A DNA stretch of 64,000 nt from Jiella mangrovi (lineage in GTDB: Bacteria; Pseudomonadota; Alphaproteobacteria; Rhizobiales; Rhizobiaceae). Below, in pieces: positions 1 through 9,265 of the stretch. A model generated the notes under the pieces. The model was not told the DNA's origin. It did no database searches and was given only the letters and a program-made list of their open reading frames with translations. A program made the translations under genes and the position numbers. Each line of letters opens with the position of its first letter. Position 1 is the first letter of the stretch. The stretch covers positions 248,001-312,000 of the forward strand of contig NZ_JAGJCF010000001.1 of NCBI RefSeq assembly GCF_017815135.1, written 5' to 3'.

Positions 1-64
1 GGATCCATTCCAAATCCTGACCGGGACTGCAAGGCCACATTGAGCAGCCCAGACCCGAGGCAAA

Positions 65-92
65 AAGCACAAGGCACAAAGCACAAAGCACA
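65..92. repeat. Four tandem copies of a 7-bp unit
   Basis: The unit AAGCACA occurs four times head to tail (65-71, 72-78 as AGGCACA, 79-85, 86-92). It lies downstream of xylA, outside any gene. A short tandem array like this can vary in copy number by slippage. No function is visible. Confidence 0.8.
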
Positions 93-116
93 ACTGCGAC
101 GGGTCTTGGCATCGAT

Positions 117-133
117 CCCGGGTCAAGCCCGGG
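117..133 (-). terminator. GC hairpin downstream of xylA, REP-like palindrome
   Basis: CCCGGG at 117-122 pairs with CCCGGG at 128-133 around the loop TCAAG, 16 bases past the xylA stop. No T-run follows on the minus strand. The surrounding words (gatcccgggtcaagcccgg) resemble a palindromic repeat often scattered between genes in alphaproteobacteria. It could be a terminator, an mRNA-stabilising stem or a REP-type repeat. Confidence 0.45.
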
Positions 134-149
134 GTGACGACGGGCAGGC

Positions 150-1463
150 TCAAACGTAGCGGTTGACGATACCTTCGAGCAATTCCTGACGGCCCGACTT
201 CGGCTGCGGGTCGAGGGACAGGGCCCGTTCGGCGATCTGTTCGAGGCTCATCTCGCCGGCCAGCATCGCCTTGTTGCCCGGCTCGTTCCAGCCGGCATAG
301 CGCGCCTCGAGCGGCCCGGTCAGCGCCTCGTCCTTCAGCATCGCCTCGGCGGCGAGAAGGCCGCGGGCGCAGGCGTCCATCGAGGCGACATGGGCGATCA
401 GGAGATCGTCGGGATCGATCGACTGGCGGCGGATCTTGGCGTCGAAGTTCAGCCCGCCGGTCGAGAAGCCGCCATGCTTCAGCATCTCGTGGAAGACCAG
501 CGCCATCTCCTTCACGTCCATCGCAAACTGGTCGGTATCCCAGCCGAGGAGATCGTCGCCGCGATTGATGTCGAGCGAACCGAAAATGCCGTTGGCAAAG
601 GCGAGCTTGACCTCGTGATCGAAGGAATGGCCGGCGAGGATGGCGTGGTTCTGCTCGATGTTGAGCTTCACGTCGGCGGTGAGATCGTATTTCTGCAGGA
701 AGGCGTAGACCGTCGCGACATCGTAGTCGTACTGGTGCTTGGTCGGCTCCTTCGGCTTCGGCTCGATCAGGATCGGGCCGGCAAAGCCGATCTTGTGCTT
801 GTAATCGACGAGCATCGACATGAACCGGCCGAGCTGGTCGTATTCGCGCTTCATGTCGGTGTTGAGCAGCGTCTCGTAGCCCTCGCGGCCGCCCCAGCAG
901 ACATAGTTCGCGCCGCCGAGCCGATGGGTGGCGTCGATCGCCGCCTTCACCTGCCCGACAGCATAGGTGAAGACGTCCGGGTCGGGATTGGTCGCGGCAC
1001 CCGCCATGTAGCGGCGGTTGGAGAAGAGGTTCGCGGTGCCCCAGAGAAGGCGGACCTTCTCGCTTTGCATCTTCTCTTCGAAGATGTCGGTGATCACCTT
1101 CAGATTGTCGTTGGATTCCTGCAGGCTGTCGCCTTCCGGAGCGACGTCGACGTCGTGGAAAGCGAAGAACGGCACGTCGAGGAGACGGAACATCTCGAAG
1201 GCGACGTCGGCTTTCTTCTTGGCCAGCTCCAGCGCACCGCCGCCATGCATCCATGGCCGGTTGAAGGTCTCGCCGCCGAAGGGATCGCCGCCCGGCCAGG
1301 TGAAGGAATGCCAGTAGGCGACGGAGAAGCGCAGATGGTCCTCCATGCGCTTGCCCATCACCATCCGGTCCTTGTCGTAGAAGCGAAAAGCCAGCGGATC
1401 GCGGCTTTCCGCACCTTCGAAGACGACGGGTGCGCTACGGTCGAAAAAGCTTGCTGACGCCAT
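150..1463 (-). CDS. xylA: Xylose isomerase
   Basis: Converts D-xylose to D-xylulose in the cytoplasm using two divalent metals. The 437-aa product is the usual length of class II xylose isomerases. It carries the family blocks [46 protein letters not shown] and the metal-binding WDTDQF near the C-terminus. The frame is open further upstream, but ATG at 1463 is preferred: it has GGGAGG about seven bases upstream and begins MASASFF, as family members do. No xylulokinase or xylose transporter gene is adjacent, so the rest of the pathway must lie elsewhere. A GC hairpin follows the stop. Confidence 0.96.
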   Translation of the reverse strand: MASASFFDRSAPVVFEGAESRDPLAFRFYDKDRMVMGKRMEDHLRFSVAYWHSFTWPGGDPFGGETFNRPWMHGGGALELAKKKADVAFEMFRLLDVPFFAFHDVDVAPEGDSLQESNDNLKVITDIFEEKMQSEKVRLLWGTANLFSNRRYMAGAATNPDPDVFTYAVGQVKAAIDATHRLGGANYVCWGGREGYETLLNTDMKREYDQLGRFMSMLVDYKHKIGFAGPILIEPKPKEPTKHQYDYDVATVYAFLQKYDLTADVKLNIEQNHAILAGHSFDHEVKLAFANGIFGSLDINRGDDLLGWDTDQFAMDVKEMALVFHEMLKHGGFSTGGLNFDAKIRRQSIDPDDLLIAHVASMDACARGLLAAEAMLKDEALTGPLEARYAGWNEPGNKAMLAGEMSLEQIAERALSLDPQPKSGRQELLEGIVNRYV

Positions 1464-1559
1464 CAATGGGCCTCCCTGCTCAGCGGAATGAAGGTATACG
1501 CTGTCGCAAACTGGCCTAGGCGAGCGCTTCTTCAAAGGCAAGTCGGGAGTTCATTCGAC

Positions 1560-1604
1560 GGGCACTGTCTTAAGGGCTTGCAAGAAGGCTGCCCGACAGT
1601 GCCC
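1560..1604 (-). terminator. 10-bp inverted repeat after the sulfotransferase gene
   Basis: GGGCACTGTC (1560-1569) and GACAGTGCCC (1595-1604) are perfect inverted arms around a 25-base loop. It begins five bases past the stop of the sulfotransferase gene on the minus strand, between it and xylA. It lacks a T-run, so it is either a Rho-assisted terminator stem or part of the xylA control region. Confidence 0.45.
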
Positions 1605-1609
1605 CGCCA

Positions 1610-3352
1610 TCATTGCGTGGCCGGCATCGGCGAACCGAGCTTTTCGGCAAGCGGCGCGAGATGGGCCTCGAAGCGGCGCCACTCCTGCGAACTGCCGCGA
1701 TACATCGCCCGTTGAACCTGCGCGCGGCTCGCCGTTTCCACGCGGCGTTTGGTACGATGAAAGTCGAGACAGGCCGGTTCGAAGTCGAGGCCGCACCAAT
1801 CGAGCAGCGCGCGGGTTTCGGCTTCCTGATTTTCGGTGAGGGTCTCGTAACCAAGTTCGTAGATCGCTCCGGGCATCGCCCGGCTCCAGAAGGCCATCTG
1901 CTCGTCATGCAGGCAGTGGTAGCGGGCGAGGTCCTCCAGATCGTAGACGTAGCCGTTGGAATCCTCGGCGAAGAACTGGCGGAAGTTCGACCAGCAGGTC
2001 GCCATTTTGTCCCGGTTGAGATGAACGATCTTCGCTTCGGGAAAGATCAGCGGAATATAGCCGGCGAAGATGAAGTTGGCGGGCATCTTGTCGGTGACGA
2101 CCGGCTTGTCGCCGCCGATCTCCTCGAGCACGCGGCCGTAGCTTTGGCGGATCTTGTCGGCCGCCTCGCGCGCCTCGGCTTCGCTTCCCGTGGTCAGCGG
2201 CTTGAAGTGCCGGTGGATCGCATCACGAAGCGCGGTAAGTTCGCCGGCGCCATGAACCGTCGAATGGCTGGCGAGGATCTGCTCGCACAGCGTCGTTCCC
2301 GATCGCGGCATGCCGAGGATGAAGATCGGCCGCCGCGCCATCGCCGCGCTCGGCGTCGTGCCGGCGAGTTTCGATGCGAGACCGTTCTCGAACCCCTGGC
2401 GGACACTGGCGAAACTCACGGCCTGCGCTTCGATATCGTAGGGAAGCGTCTCGCGCTTGGCGCGATTGGCCGCGATAAAATGCGCGAAGGCCTCGTCGGT
2501 CTCGCCGGCCTCGTCCTGGGCCTTGCCGAGCGCGAAATGGAGATGCGCCAGGTCCGCATTCGACAGTGCAGGGGTTTTGAGCAGCGCCTGCATCTCCGCA
2601 ATATGCGGGTCGCCGGCTGCGTAACGCCGCATGCGGCTCAAGGTGAAATGGCTCTCGGCATGCGCCGGCCGACGCTTCAGGATCGCGGCAAGGCTCTCGC
2701 TGGCCGCAGCCGGATCGCCGAAGGCCATCTCGGCGAGTGCCCGGTCATGGCGAAGGGCAAGATCGTCCGGCGCAAGGGCGATGGCGGCTTCGAAACCTGC
2801 CATCGCGGCCTCCCGCTCTGACAGGGCGACGAGCGAGATGGCGCGCGAGCCGATGGTCTTGTAGTCGCGCGGGTCGAGCCGGATCGCCTCGTCGAAGGCG
2901 GCGACCGCTTCGCGATGGCGGGACAGCTTGGCGAGAACCGCGCCGAGATTGCGCTCCACCGAGGCGTCGCCCGGCGTCATCAGCGCCGCGAGGCGGAAAG
3001 CTCCCGCCGCCCGGTCGAACTGTTCCGTTGCCTGACAGGCGCCGCCGAGAAGCTTTGGCAGAACCGGAAACCGCGCAAAATGGGGCGCCAGCCTCGTCGC
3101 GCCGGCGATCACCTCGTCATGCAGCCCATCGGTATAAAGCGCCTTTAGTCGCTCCACCTGCGCCTCGGCGGGCAAGCGATCGGACGGAACATTGCGCCCG
3201 ATCGCCTCGAATTCCGCCATGAGCCGCCGCTCGCCGGGAAAACGCTTCAATTCCGCGCTGATCAGCGACAAGGCCTCGCCGTGCCGTCCCTTCTTGGCGA
3301 GCGTTCGGGCCTTTCTGACACTGCGGTCGAGGGGCATCGAGGATTGCGGCAT
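1610..3352 (-). CDS. TPR-repeat sulfotransferase
   Basis: A 580-aa protein with two parts. The N-terminal ~320 residues are tetratricopeptide repeats (for example a block with EAVAAFDEAIRLDP). The C-terminal part is a PAPS-dependent sulfotransferase domain opening with the 5'-phosphosulfate loop FILGMPRSGTTLCEQIL near residue 344. Such bacterial proteins transfer sulfate, or use the same fold, on small-molecule or glycan acceptors; the acceptor here is unknown. The longest frame starts with TTG at 3418. ATG at 3352 is preferred because CCGGAG sits six bases upstream. It stands alone between xylA and the Gfo/Idh gene, with no PAPS-synthesis genes nearby. Confidence 0.88.
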   Translation of the reverse strand: MPQSSMPLDRSVRKARTLAKKGRHGEALSLISAELKRFPGERRLMAEFEAIGRNVPSDRLPAEAQVERLKALYTDGLHDEVIAGATRLAPHFARFPVLPKLLGGACQATEQFDRAAGAFRLAALMTPGDASVERNLGAVLAKLSRHREAVAAFDEAIRLDPRDYKTIGSRAISLVALSEREAAMAGFEAAIALAPDDLALRHDRALAEMAFGDPAAASESLAAILKRRPAHAESHFTLSRMRRYAAGDPHIAEMQALLKTPALSNADLAHLHFALGKAQDEAGETDEAFAHFIAANRAKRETLPYDIEAQAVSFASVRQGFENGLASKLAGTTPSAAMARRPIFILGMPRSGTTLCEQILASHSTVHGAGELTALRDAIHRHFKPLTTGSEAEAREAADKIRQSYGRVLEEIGGDKPVVTDKMPANFIFAGYIPLIFPEAKIVHLNRDKMATCWSNFRQFFAEDSNGYVYDLEDLARYHCLHDEQMAFWSRAMPGAIYELGYETLTENQEAETRALLDWCGLDFEPACLDFHRTKRRVETASRAQVQRAMYRGSSQEWRRFEAHLAPLAEKLGSPMPATQ

Positions 3353-3507
3353 CACGGGCTCCGGTTCAGATCGTTCCCGAATGCCTAGCGCCCGTTCAGA
3401 TCGCGAAGCTTGCGTCAATGCGAATGACGAACGATTTCTTCACCTTAACATCACATCGCCATGGCCGACGGCGAAAACGTCGCGCCGCCGGTAGCCGCAC
3501 CGTCCGT

Positions 3508-4683
3508 CTAGCGCCCCAGCCGCGTCCAGGCTCCGTCCTCGTCCGAGGATTTCACGCAGGCCTCGATGAAGGCCAGTCCGTCGACCCCGTCCTCGATGCC
3601 CGGCAAGGCCAGACCATCCGGCGGCGCGCGCCCGGCCTCGGCTGCCCGGATCAGTTCGGCCGCTTCGCCGTAGATCGTCGCAAATCCCTCCAGATAACCC
3701 TCGGGATGGCCCGCCGGGATGCGGCTCACGGCCGCCGCCGCCGGGCCCGCACCGGCCCCGCCGCGGGTCAGGAGCCGTCTGGGCTCGCCGAGAGGCGTAT
3801 ACCAGAGCTTGTTCGGCTCCTCCTGGGACCATTCGAGCCCGCCCTTCTCGCCATAGACGCGCAGCGTCAGGCCATTCTCGTTGCCGACCGCCACCTGGCT
3901 CGCCCACAACATGCCCTTGGCGCCATTTTCGAAGCGCAAGAGCATCGAGGCGTTGTCGTCGAGCTGGCGCCCGGAAACGAAGGTCGAAAGGTCGGCGGAG
4001 AGCGTCTCCACCCTGAGGCCGGTGACATAGGTCGCAAGATTGTGGGCATGGGTGCCGATGTCGCCGATCGCGCCGCCCGCCCCGGCCTTTGCCGGATCGA
4101 CGCGCCAGCCGGCCTGTTTGGAGCCGGCGTCTTCGGCGCGCTCCGCCAGCCAGTCCTGGGCGTATTCGGCGACGACGACGCGGATCCTGCCGAGATCGCC
4201 GCCAGCCACCATCGCCCGCGCCTGCCGGATCATCGGATAGCCGGTGTAATTGTGGGTGAGGACGAAGACCTTGCCGGCCTTTCTGGCGATCGCTGCGAGC
4301 TCCTTCGCCTCGGCCAGCGTCGTCGTCATCGGCTTGTCGCAGATGACGTGGAAGCCGGCTTCGAGGAACCGCTTCGCCACGGGAAAGTGCATGTGGTTGG
4401 GCGTGACGATCGCCACCGCCTGGATGCCGTCGTCGCGAGCGAGCTCCGCCGTCGCCATTTCCTCATAGGTGCCGTAGCTGCGCTTGGAATCGAGCCCGAT
4501 CTCGGCGGCCGAGGCCTTGGCCTTTTCCGGCGTCGAGGAAAGCGCCCCGGCGACCAGCTCGAACTTGTCGTCGATACGGCTGGCGATCCGGTGAACCGCG
4601 CCGATGAAGGCGCCCTGCCCGCCGCCGACCATGCCGAGGCGGATGCGGCCGGCGTGAATCTCGTCGCGTCCTTCGATGGCCAT
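3508..4683 (-). CDS. Gfo/Idh/MocA family NAD(P)-dependent sugar oxidoreductase
   Basis: A 391-aa dehydrogenase for a sugar or inositol derivative. The N-terminus carries the dinucleotide-binding glycine motif GMVGGGQGAFIG. Near residue 100 comes the CDKPMTTTL block (family EKP-type motif), and in the C-terminal domain GDIGTHAHNLA supplies the probable catalytic His. The exact substrate cannot be read. It is the last gene of a three-gene minus-strand operon with a TIM-barrel isomerase at 5105-6166. Its ATG shares one base with the TAA of the small gene at 4683-5105, so translation is probably coupled. Confidence 0.9.
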   Translation of the reverse strand: MAIEGRDEIHAGRIRLGMVGGGQGAFIGAVHRIASRIDDKFELVAGALSSTPEKAKASAAEIGLDSKRSYGTYEEMATAELARDDGIQAVAIVTPNHMHFPVAKRFLEAGFHVICDKPMTTTLAEAKELAAIARKAGKVFVLTHNYTGYPMIRQARAMVAGGDLGRIRVVVAEYAQDWLAERAEDAGSKQAGWRVDPAKAGAGGAIGDIGTHAHNLATYVTGLRVETLSADLSTFVSGRQLDDNASMLLRFENGAKGMLWASQVAVGNENGLTLRVYGEKGGLEWSQEEPNKLWYTPLGEPRRLLTRGGAGAGPAAAAVSRIPAGHPEGYLEGFATIYGEAAELIRAAEAGRAPPDGLALPGIEDGVDGLAFIEACVKSSDEDGAWTRLGR

Positions 4684-5105
4684 TACAAACTCCTCTGGTA
4701 TGGCAGAACTGAATAAGCCTTAGAAACATACCTTTCTTGCAGTCCACCTTTCAGCCCTGCGCTCTGCGTGACTGTTCTGAGAAGGGTAATCAACTTTGCT
4801 CCATTTGGTGGAGGTGCGGATGTAAATTCATCAAATGCGTTCATCACCTCAGGTTCATCTGAGAAAACATAGGGTACTCGAGACAGCGCTTTATTGAAGG
4901 CATGAGCATCCAGCTCGGACACAGGAAAATTATCCTGCAACACAAACCGGTAAGCAATTAAATCGTCGACGAGAGAGACCTTTGCTCGCCGACGCTCTAT
5001 TTTCTCAATCGATATGTACCCATGGAAGTAAGCCCACATCGCCCCGGCAGAAGCCAAGAGGCCTGACACCAGCCCTCCAACAACTCCGCCCCAAAATCCG
5101 TCCAT
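4683..5105 (-). CDS. Small single-pass membrane protein wedged in the sugar operon
   Basis: A 140-aa protein, not assigned with confidence. A glycine-rich transmembrane helix lies at about residues 5-28 (GGVVGGLVSGLLASAGAMW). It is followed by a basic stretch (KIERRR) and a soluble helical tail of about 100 residues containing SRVPYVFSDEPEVMNAFDEF. That layout loosely recalls DUF6680-type proteins, but this is only a resemblance. Its ATG overlaps the TGA of the upstream isomerase by one base, and its TAA overlaps the next ATG by one base. The DNA is clearly more AT-rich than both neighbours, which suggests later insertion. No link to sugar metabolism is visible in the protein. Confidence 0.75.
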   Translation of the reverse strand: MDGFWGGVVGGLVSGLLASAGAMWAYFHGYISIEKIERRRAKVSLVDDLIAYRFVLQDNFPVSELDAHAFNKALSRVPYVFSDEPEVMNAFDEFTSAPPPNGAKLITLLRTVTQSAGLKGGLQERYVSKAYSVLPYQRSL

Positions 5106-6166
5106 CAGAAATTTCCGATTCCCAGCATCCGCTTGTTCGCCGCCTCGTCCGTTCCGCCGGACGCGAAATCGTCGAAGGCCTTTTCGGTGACGGTGATGAT
5201 GTGACCTGCGATGAAGGGGGCGCCCTCGGCGGCGCCCTGTTCGGCGTCCTTGATCGCGCATTCCCATTCGAGAACGGCCCAGGACGAATAGTCGTATTCG
5301 GCCATCTTGGAAAAGATCGCGGCGAAATCGACCTGCCCGTCGCCGAGCGAGCGGAACCGCCCGGCCCGCTTCAGCCAGGGCTGGAAGCCGGAATAGACGC
5401 CCTGCCGGCCGGTCGGATTGAACTCGGCGTCCTTCACGTGAAAGGCGCAGATGCGCTCGTGATAGATGTCGATGAACTCGACATAGTCGAGCATCTGCAG
5501 GGCGAAATGCGACGGATCGTAATTGATCTGGCAGCGCGGATGGTCGTTGCAGGCTGCAAGGAACATCTCGAAGGTCGCGCCGTCGAAGACGTCCTCGCCC
5601 GGATGGATCTCGTAGCCGACGTCGCAGCCGACTTCGTCGAACGCGTCGAGGATCGGCACCCAGCGCTTGGCCAGTTCCTCAAACGCGGTGTCGATCAGCC
5701 CCGCCGGGCGCTGCGGCCAGGGATAGAGGAACGGCCAGGCGAGCGCGCCGGGAAAGGTGACGTGGCTCGAAAAGCCGAAATGGCCGGACGCCTTCGCCGC
5801 CATCTTGAGCTGCTCGACCGCCCATTCCTGCCGGGCCTTCGGGTTGCCGCGCACTTCGGGCGCCGCAAAGCCGTCGAAGGCCTCGTCGAAGGCCGGATGG
5901 ACGGCGACGAGCTGGCCCTGGAGATGGGTCGACAGATCGGTGATCTCGACGCCCGCCTCGCGGCAGATGCCGGCGACCTCGTCGCAATAGGTCTTCGATT
6001 CGGCCGCTTTCTTCAGATCGAACAGTCGCCCGTCCCAGCTGGGGATCTGCACGCCCTTGTAGCCGTGGCCGGCCGCCCACGCGGCGATGGACTTCAGGTC
6101 GTTGAACGGCGCGTCGTCGCCGGCAAACTGGGCGAGGAAAATCCCCGGTCCCTTCATCGTCTTCAT
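5105..6166 (-). CDS. Sugar phosphate isomerase/epimerase, AP endonuclease-like TIM barrel (IolE-like)
   Basis: A 353-aa protein of the xylose-isomerase-like TIM-barrel superfamily, which isomerises, epimerises or dehydrates sugars and inositols. Metal-ligand blocks are visible: YEIHPGEDVFD, NYDPSHFALQ, FHVKDAEF and VLEWECA. ATG at 6166 is chosen over the frame opening at 6187 because GGGAGGAA is well placed upstream. It is the first gene of the operon with the Gfo/Idh oxidoreductase, a pairing common in sugar and inositol catabolic loci of this order. No transporter lies beside it, so the substrate is open. Confidence 0.87.
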   Translation of the reverse strand: MKTMKGPGIFLAQFAGDDAPFNDLKSIAAWAAGHGYKGVQIPSWDGRLFDLKKAAESKTYCDEVAGICREAGVEITDLSTHLQGQLVAVHPAFDEAFDGFAAPEVRGNPKARQEWAVEQLKMAAKASGHFGFSSHVTFPGALAWPFLYPWPQRPAGLIDTAFEELAKRWVPILDAFDEVGCDVGYEIHPGEDVFDGATFEMFLAACNDHPRCQINYDPSHFALQMLDYVEFIDIYHERICAFHVKDAEFNPTGRQGVYSGFQPWLKRAGRFRSLGDGQVDFAAIFSKMAEYDYSSWAVLEWECAIKDAEQGAAEGAPFIAGHIITVTEKAFDDFASGGTDEAANKRMLGIGNF

Positions 6167-6427
6167 GCTTTCCTCCCATCCCCGCATCCCGAGGATGCGC
6201 CGTTATGCGCCTCGCTTCTTTCGGCAAGGTCACAGCTGGCAAGGAACTTGGCACGGCCCGGCTGCAATTTGAAGGGGTGGCCGCGATCACCTGCAGATAG
6301 ACCTCCTCGCAAGTCTTTGACGCGAGCGTGATCGCCTTTCAGCCCTCGGATCCCGGCTTTGGCGCAACCAGTTGGACGTGGCGGGATTGCTCAATTTCAA
6401 GCGCATCGCCAATCGTGAAGGACGACC

Positions 6428-7360
6428 ATGGCAAACGACACCCCATTCCCCCGTCGCACGCTTTTGAAGGGTTCGGCCGCGATTGCCCTGTCCTCGCTCG
6501 GCCTTCCGGCTTTCGCGCAGGCGCCGGTGTCGTCGGTGCTGAAGAAGACGGTGCCTTCTTCGGGCGTCGAGCTGCCGGTCGTCGGCATGGGGACGTGGAT
6601 CACCTTCAATGTCGGCAACAACCGGGAAGCCCTGGCCGAATGCACCGCCGTGATGAAGGCGTTCTTCGCATCGGGCGGCCAGATGATCGATTCCTCGCCA
6701 ATGTATGGCTCTTCCCAGGCAACGGTCGGATACGGGCTGGAACAGCTTGGCAAGCCGGAGGGGCTGTTTCCGGCCGACAAGGTCTGGACGTCCGACGTTT
6801 CGGAAGGCGCCGGCCAGATCGAAGCGACCCGCGATCACTGGGGGGTGGATCGCTTCGGCGTCATGCAGGTGCACAATCTCCTCGGCTGGGAAGGCCATCT
6901 CGACACGCTCCAGGCGATGAAGGAGGAAGGCCGCATCGGCCATATCGGCATCACGACGTCCCATGGCCGGCGGCATGGGGAAGTTGCCGCGATCATGGAA
7001 AGCCGGCCGATCGATTTCGTGCAGCTGACCTACAACATCGCCGACCGCGAGCCCGAAGAGCGGCTGCTTCCGCTGGCGAAAGAGCGCGGCATCGCCGTCA
7101 TCGCCAACCGGCCGTTTAGGCGCGGCGGGCTGATCAGTGCGACGCAAGGTCAGCCGCTGCCGGGCTTTGCCACCGAGATCGGCGCCGAGACCTGGCCGAA
7201 ATTTCTCCTGAAGTTCATCGTCTCGCATCCCTCGCTGACGGTCGCGATCCCCGCGACACGGAGCGTCGCCCATGTCGAGGAAAACATGGCGGCGGCGCGC
7301 GGGCCGATGCCGGATGAAGCCATGCGCCGGAAGATGGCCGCGCATTTCGACAGTCTGTGA
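6428..7360 (+). CDS. Tat-exported aldo/keto reductase with an altered catalytic lysine
   Basis: A 310-aa aldo/keto reductase fold protein preceded by a twin-arginine signal (PRRTLLKG, then a hydrophobic run ending AFAQA), so it probably works in the periplasm. Of the family tetrad, the Asp (D88) and Tyr (Y93) in MIDSSPMYGSSQ and the His (H149) in MQVHN are present. The usual T-K-V block appears as WTSDV, so the catalytic Lys looks replaced; K118 lies a few residues earlier. NADPH-type reduction in the periplasm would also be unusual. The next gene (DUF6064) starts ten bases after its stop, suggesting an operon. Confidence 0.85.
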   Translation: MANDTPFPRRTLLKGSAAIALSSLGLPAFAQAPVSSVLKKTVPSSGVELPVVGMGTWITFNVGNNREALAECTAVMKAFFASGGQMIDSSPMYGSSQATVGYGLEQLGKPEGLFPADKVWTSDVSEGAGQIEATRDHWGVDRFGVMQVHNLLGWEGHLDTLQAMKEEGRIGHIGITTSHGRRHGEVAAIMESRPIDFVQLTYNIADREPEERLLPLAKERGIAVIANRPFRRGGLISATQGQPLPGFATEIGAETWPKFLLKFIVSHPSLTVAIPATRSVAHVEENMAAARGPMPDEAMRRKMAAHFDSL

Positions 7361-7370
7361 CGAGGCATTG

Positions 7371-8213
7371 ATGCTGGCAGACCTTTCGACCTATTCGCTG
7401 CGGGACTTCCTGCTCTTCGACGAGACGATCTATCGCGGGCTTTTCGGACAGCTGAACGCCGCCTTCTGGCCGATGGCAGCCGTCGCCATCCTTCTCGCCG
7501 TCGCCCTCCTCGTCTTCCGAAGACGTCGGCCGGGCGTTGCCGATCGCGGCGTCGCCGCGCTTCTCGCCACGGCCTTCGCGATCTCGGCGGCGCTGTTCTT
7601 CTTCGGCGTCTACGAGACGGTCAACTTTGCCGCGGTCTATCCCGGCTGGGGGTTCGTCCTGGAGGCTGGGCTCCTCCTCGTCGCGGTGTTTCTCTTACCC
7701 AACACCGGTGGATCGTCGAGCGCCCCCGCCAGCGCAAGCCCTGGTCGGACCGGCGTCTGGCTGGCCGTCGCCCTCGTCGTCTACGCCCTCTTCGGCCATC
7801 CGCTCGCGGGCTTTGCCGCGGGGCGAGCGTCCGCCGACCTTGAATGGTTCGCCCTCGCGCCCGCGCCGACGGCGCTGGCGGCGCTCGGATTTCTTGGCGG
7901 CTGGCGATCGCGCTGGCGTTTCGCGCTGATCGTCGTGCCGGTCGTCTGGCTTCTTCTCGATGCCCTGACGCTCTACGGCCTCGAACTGATGCCTGAAGCC
8001 GTCGCCCTGCTCGTGGCGACCGGGTTCGGCGTCATCGCGGCCTTGGTGCCGAGGCGGTCCAGCTTCGTGGAAACCGCCGCTGATCTGGGGCGCAGCGGGA
8101 TGGGAGACCCGGCAGAACCTGTCCGTCCCTTGCGCCAGGCGCGGCGACAGGGCCATGGGACAAGGCCCCGATCCGGCACCACCGGCCTTTTGCCGACGAC
8201 CAGCGCTCAGTAG
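7371..8213 (+). CDS. DUF6064-family multi-pass membrane protein
   Basis: A 280-aa inner-membrane protein with about seven hydrophobic segments. It opens with LSTYSLRDFLLFDETIYRG then LNAAFWP, the arrangement seen at the N-terminus of DUF6064 proteins. The family has no established biochemical role. ATG at 7371 is used because GAGG stands just upstream; the frame is open earlier, inside the aldo/keto reductase gene. The C-terminal ~45 residues are hydrophilic and low in complexity. Its end overlaps the convergent barrel-protein gene by seven bases. Confidence 0.75.
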   Translation: MLADLSTYSLRDFLLFDETIYRGLFGQLNAAFWPMAAVAILLAVALLVFRRRRPGVADRGVAALLATAFAISAALFFFGVYETVNFAAVYPGWGFVLEAGLLLVAVFLLPNTGGSSSAPASASPGRTGVWLAVALVVYALFGHPLAGFAAGRASADLEWFALAPAPTALAALGFLGGWRSRWRFALIVVPVVWLLLDALTLYGLELMPEAVALLVATGFGVIAALVPRRSSFVETAADLGRSGMGDPAEPVRPLRQARRQGHGTRPRSGTTGLLPTTSAQ

Positions 8214-8995
8214 CGAAACCACAGGGCGGAGATGATGCCCCGTTCCTTGAGGGCGTTGCTGCCGGCCACGGTGGCGAACCCACCCGCCTGGACCGACCAG
8301 CGGGAGCTCAGATCATAGACCACCGAGCCCTGGAGCTTGTGGGTGGAATAGGACCCACCGGAAACGGCGATCGTCGAGAAGGACTGGGCGAGTAACAGCC
8401 AGTCGCTCCAGGGGCGAAGGCCCGCCGTCAGGTCGATCCGCGCCTCGTCCGCGCCGCCCGCCCGAAAGCGATAGGCCGCCTGGCCGTCGACAAAGGCCGG
8501 CATTTCCCAAAGCGCAAACCCATAGCCGGCGAGAAGGCGCGGCTCGACGGCTGGGCGGCCGAAACCCTCGGTGTCAAATTTCTCCAGTCTGCCGGTCAGC
8601 TGCGCCGAGGTGACGAAACCGCTCGCCTCGTACAGTTTCAGTCGCGCTCCGGCGGCGAAATGCGAGAAGCCGGAGCGTGCATAGGCGGTGGCCCCGTCGT
8701 TTTCCCGTGCGAACTCGATGTCGCCGATGACGGTCAGCCGGTCGGTCCAGCCATGTTCGAAGAGCAGGCTCGCGGAGGATTTGGAAAATTTCGGCGCATC
8801 GTTCGGGTGCGGCGAAAACGCCCCGCTGGCGCTCGACGACACTCCGCTGGCGATCACCTGTCTCTTGCCTTTTTCGAGCGTCCAGGCGCCGCCGATCGCA
8901 GCCGTCGGTCCCGCGAGAAGCCCGGCGCAAACGGCCGTGATCGCGAAGGCGCGCCTCCCAGCTTCAAATCTCCCGCTTGCTATCGCTTTCGACAT
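8207..8995 (-). CDS. Putative outer-membrane beta-barrel protein
   Basis: A 262-aa protein with an N-terminal signal-like segment (AFAITAVCAGLLAGPTAAIGG). Alternating amphipathic strands typical of small outer-membrane barrels follow, and it ends in ALWFRY, an aromatic C-terminus of the kind recognised by the BAM machinery. The internal pattern resembles transporter/phenol-pathway-like barrel families, but no specific family is certain. It is convergent with the DUF6064 gene. Its promoter should lie in the 270-base gap before mutL. Confidence 0.7.
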   Translation of the reverse strand: MSKAIASGRFEAGRRAFAITAVCAGLLAGPTAAIGGAWTLEKGKRQVIASGVSSSASGAFSPHPNDAPKFSKSSASLLFEHGWTDRLTVIGDIEFARENDGATAYARSGFSHFAAGARLKLYEASGFVTSAQLTGRLEKFDTEGFGRPAVEPRLLAGYGFALWEMPAFVDGQAAYRFRAGGADEARIDLTAGLRPWSDWLLLAQSFSTIAVSGGSYSTHKLQGSVVYDLSSRWSVQAGGFATVAGSNALKERGIISALWFRY

Positions 8996-9265
8996 GCCAT
9001 GCGGGCCTTTTCGCGCCTGGTCCGTAAGCAGATATTATCTTAAGGTTGCATAATCCCGTAAAGCAATCATCAAGCCATGCCGATGGCCGCTTTATGCGGT
9101 TTTCCGGTCGCGACCATATGAAACGAGCGCGACGCCCGCTCGCCGGTGGAAAACCCGTTCCTGCAATGCCGCTTACGTCCTCCCGTGTTTGCCGGCACCG
9201 GCGGCCTCCACTAGAAGGACACGGGTGACCATCGTCCGATCGCCTGTCGGGAACGGAGCAACGCC

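Noticed and set aside
65-92. CRISPR-like array
   Set aside because: Units are 7 bp with no spacers and there are no cas genes; it is a simple tandem repeat. No CRISPR array was seen anywhere in the window.
390-1457. Long open frame opposite xylA
   Set aside because: xylA carries all family motifs; the opposite translation is low-complexity and unrecognisable.
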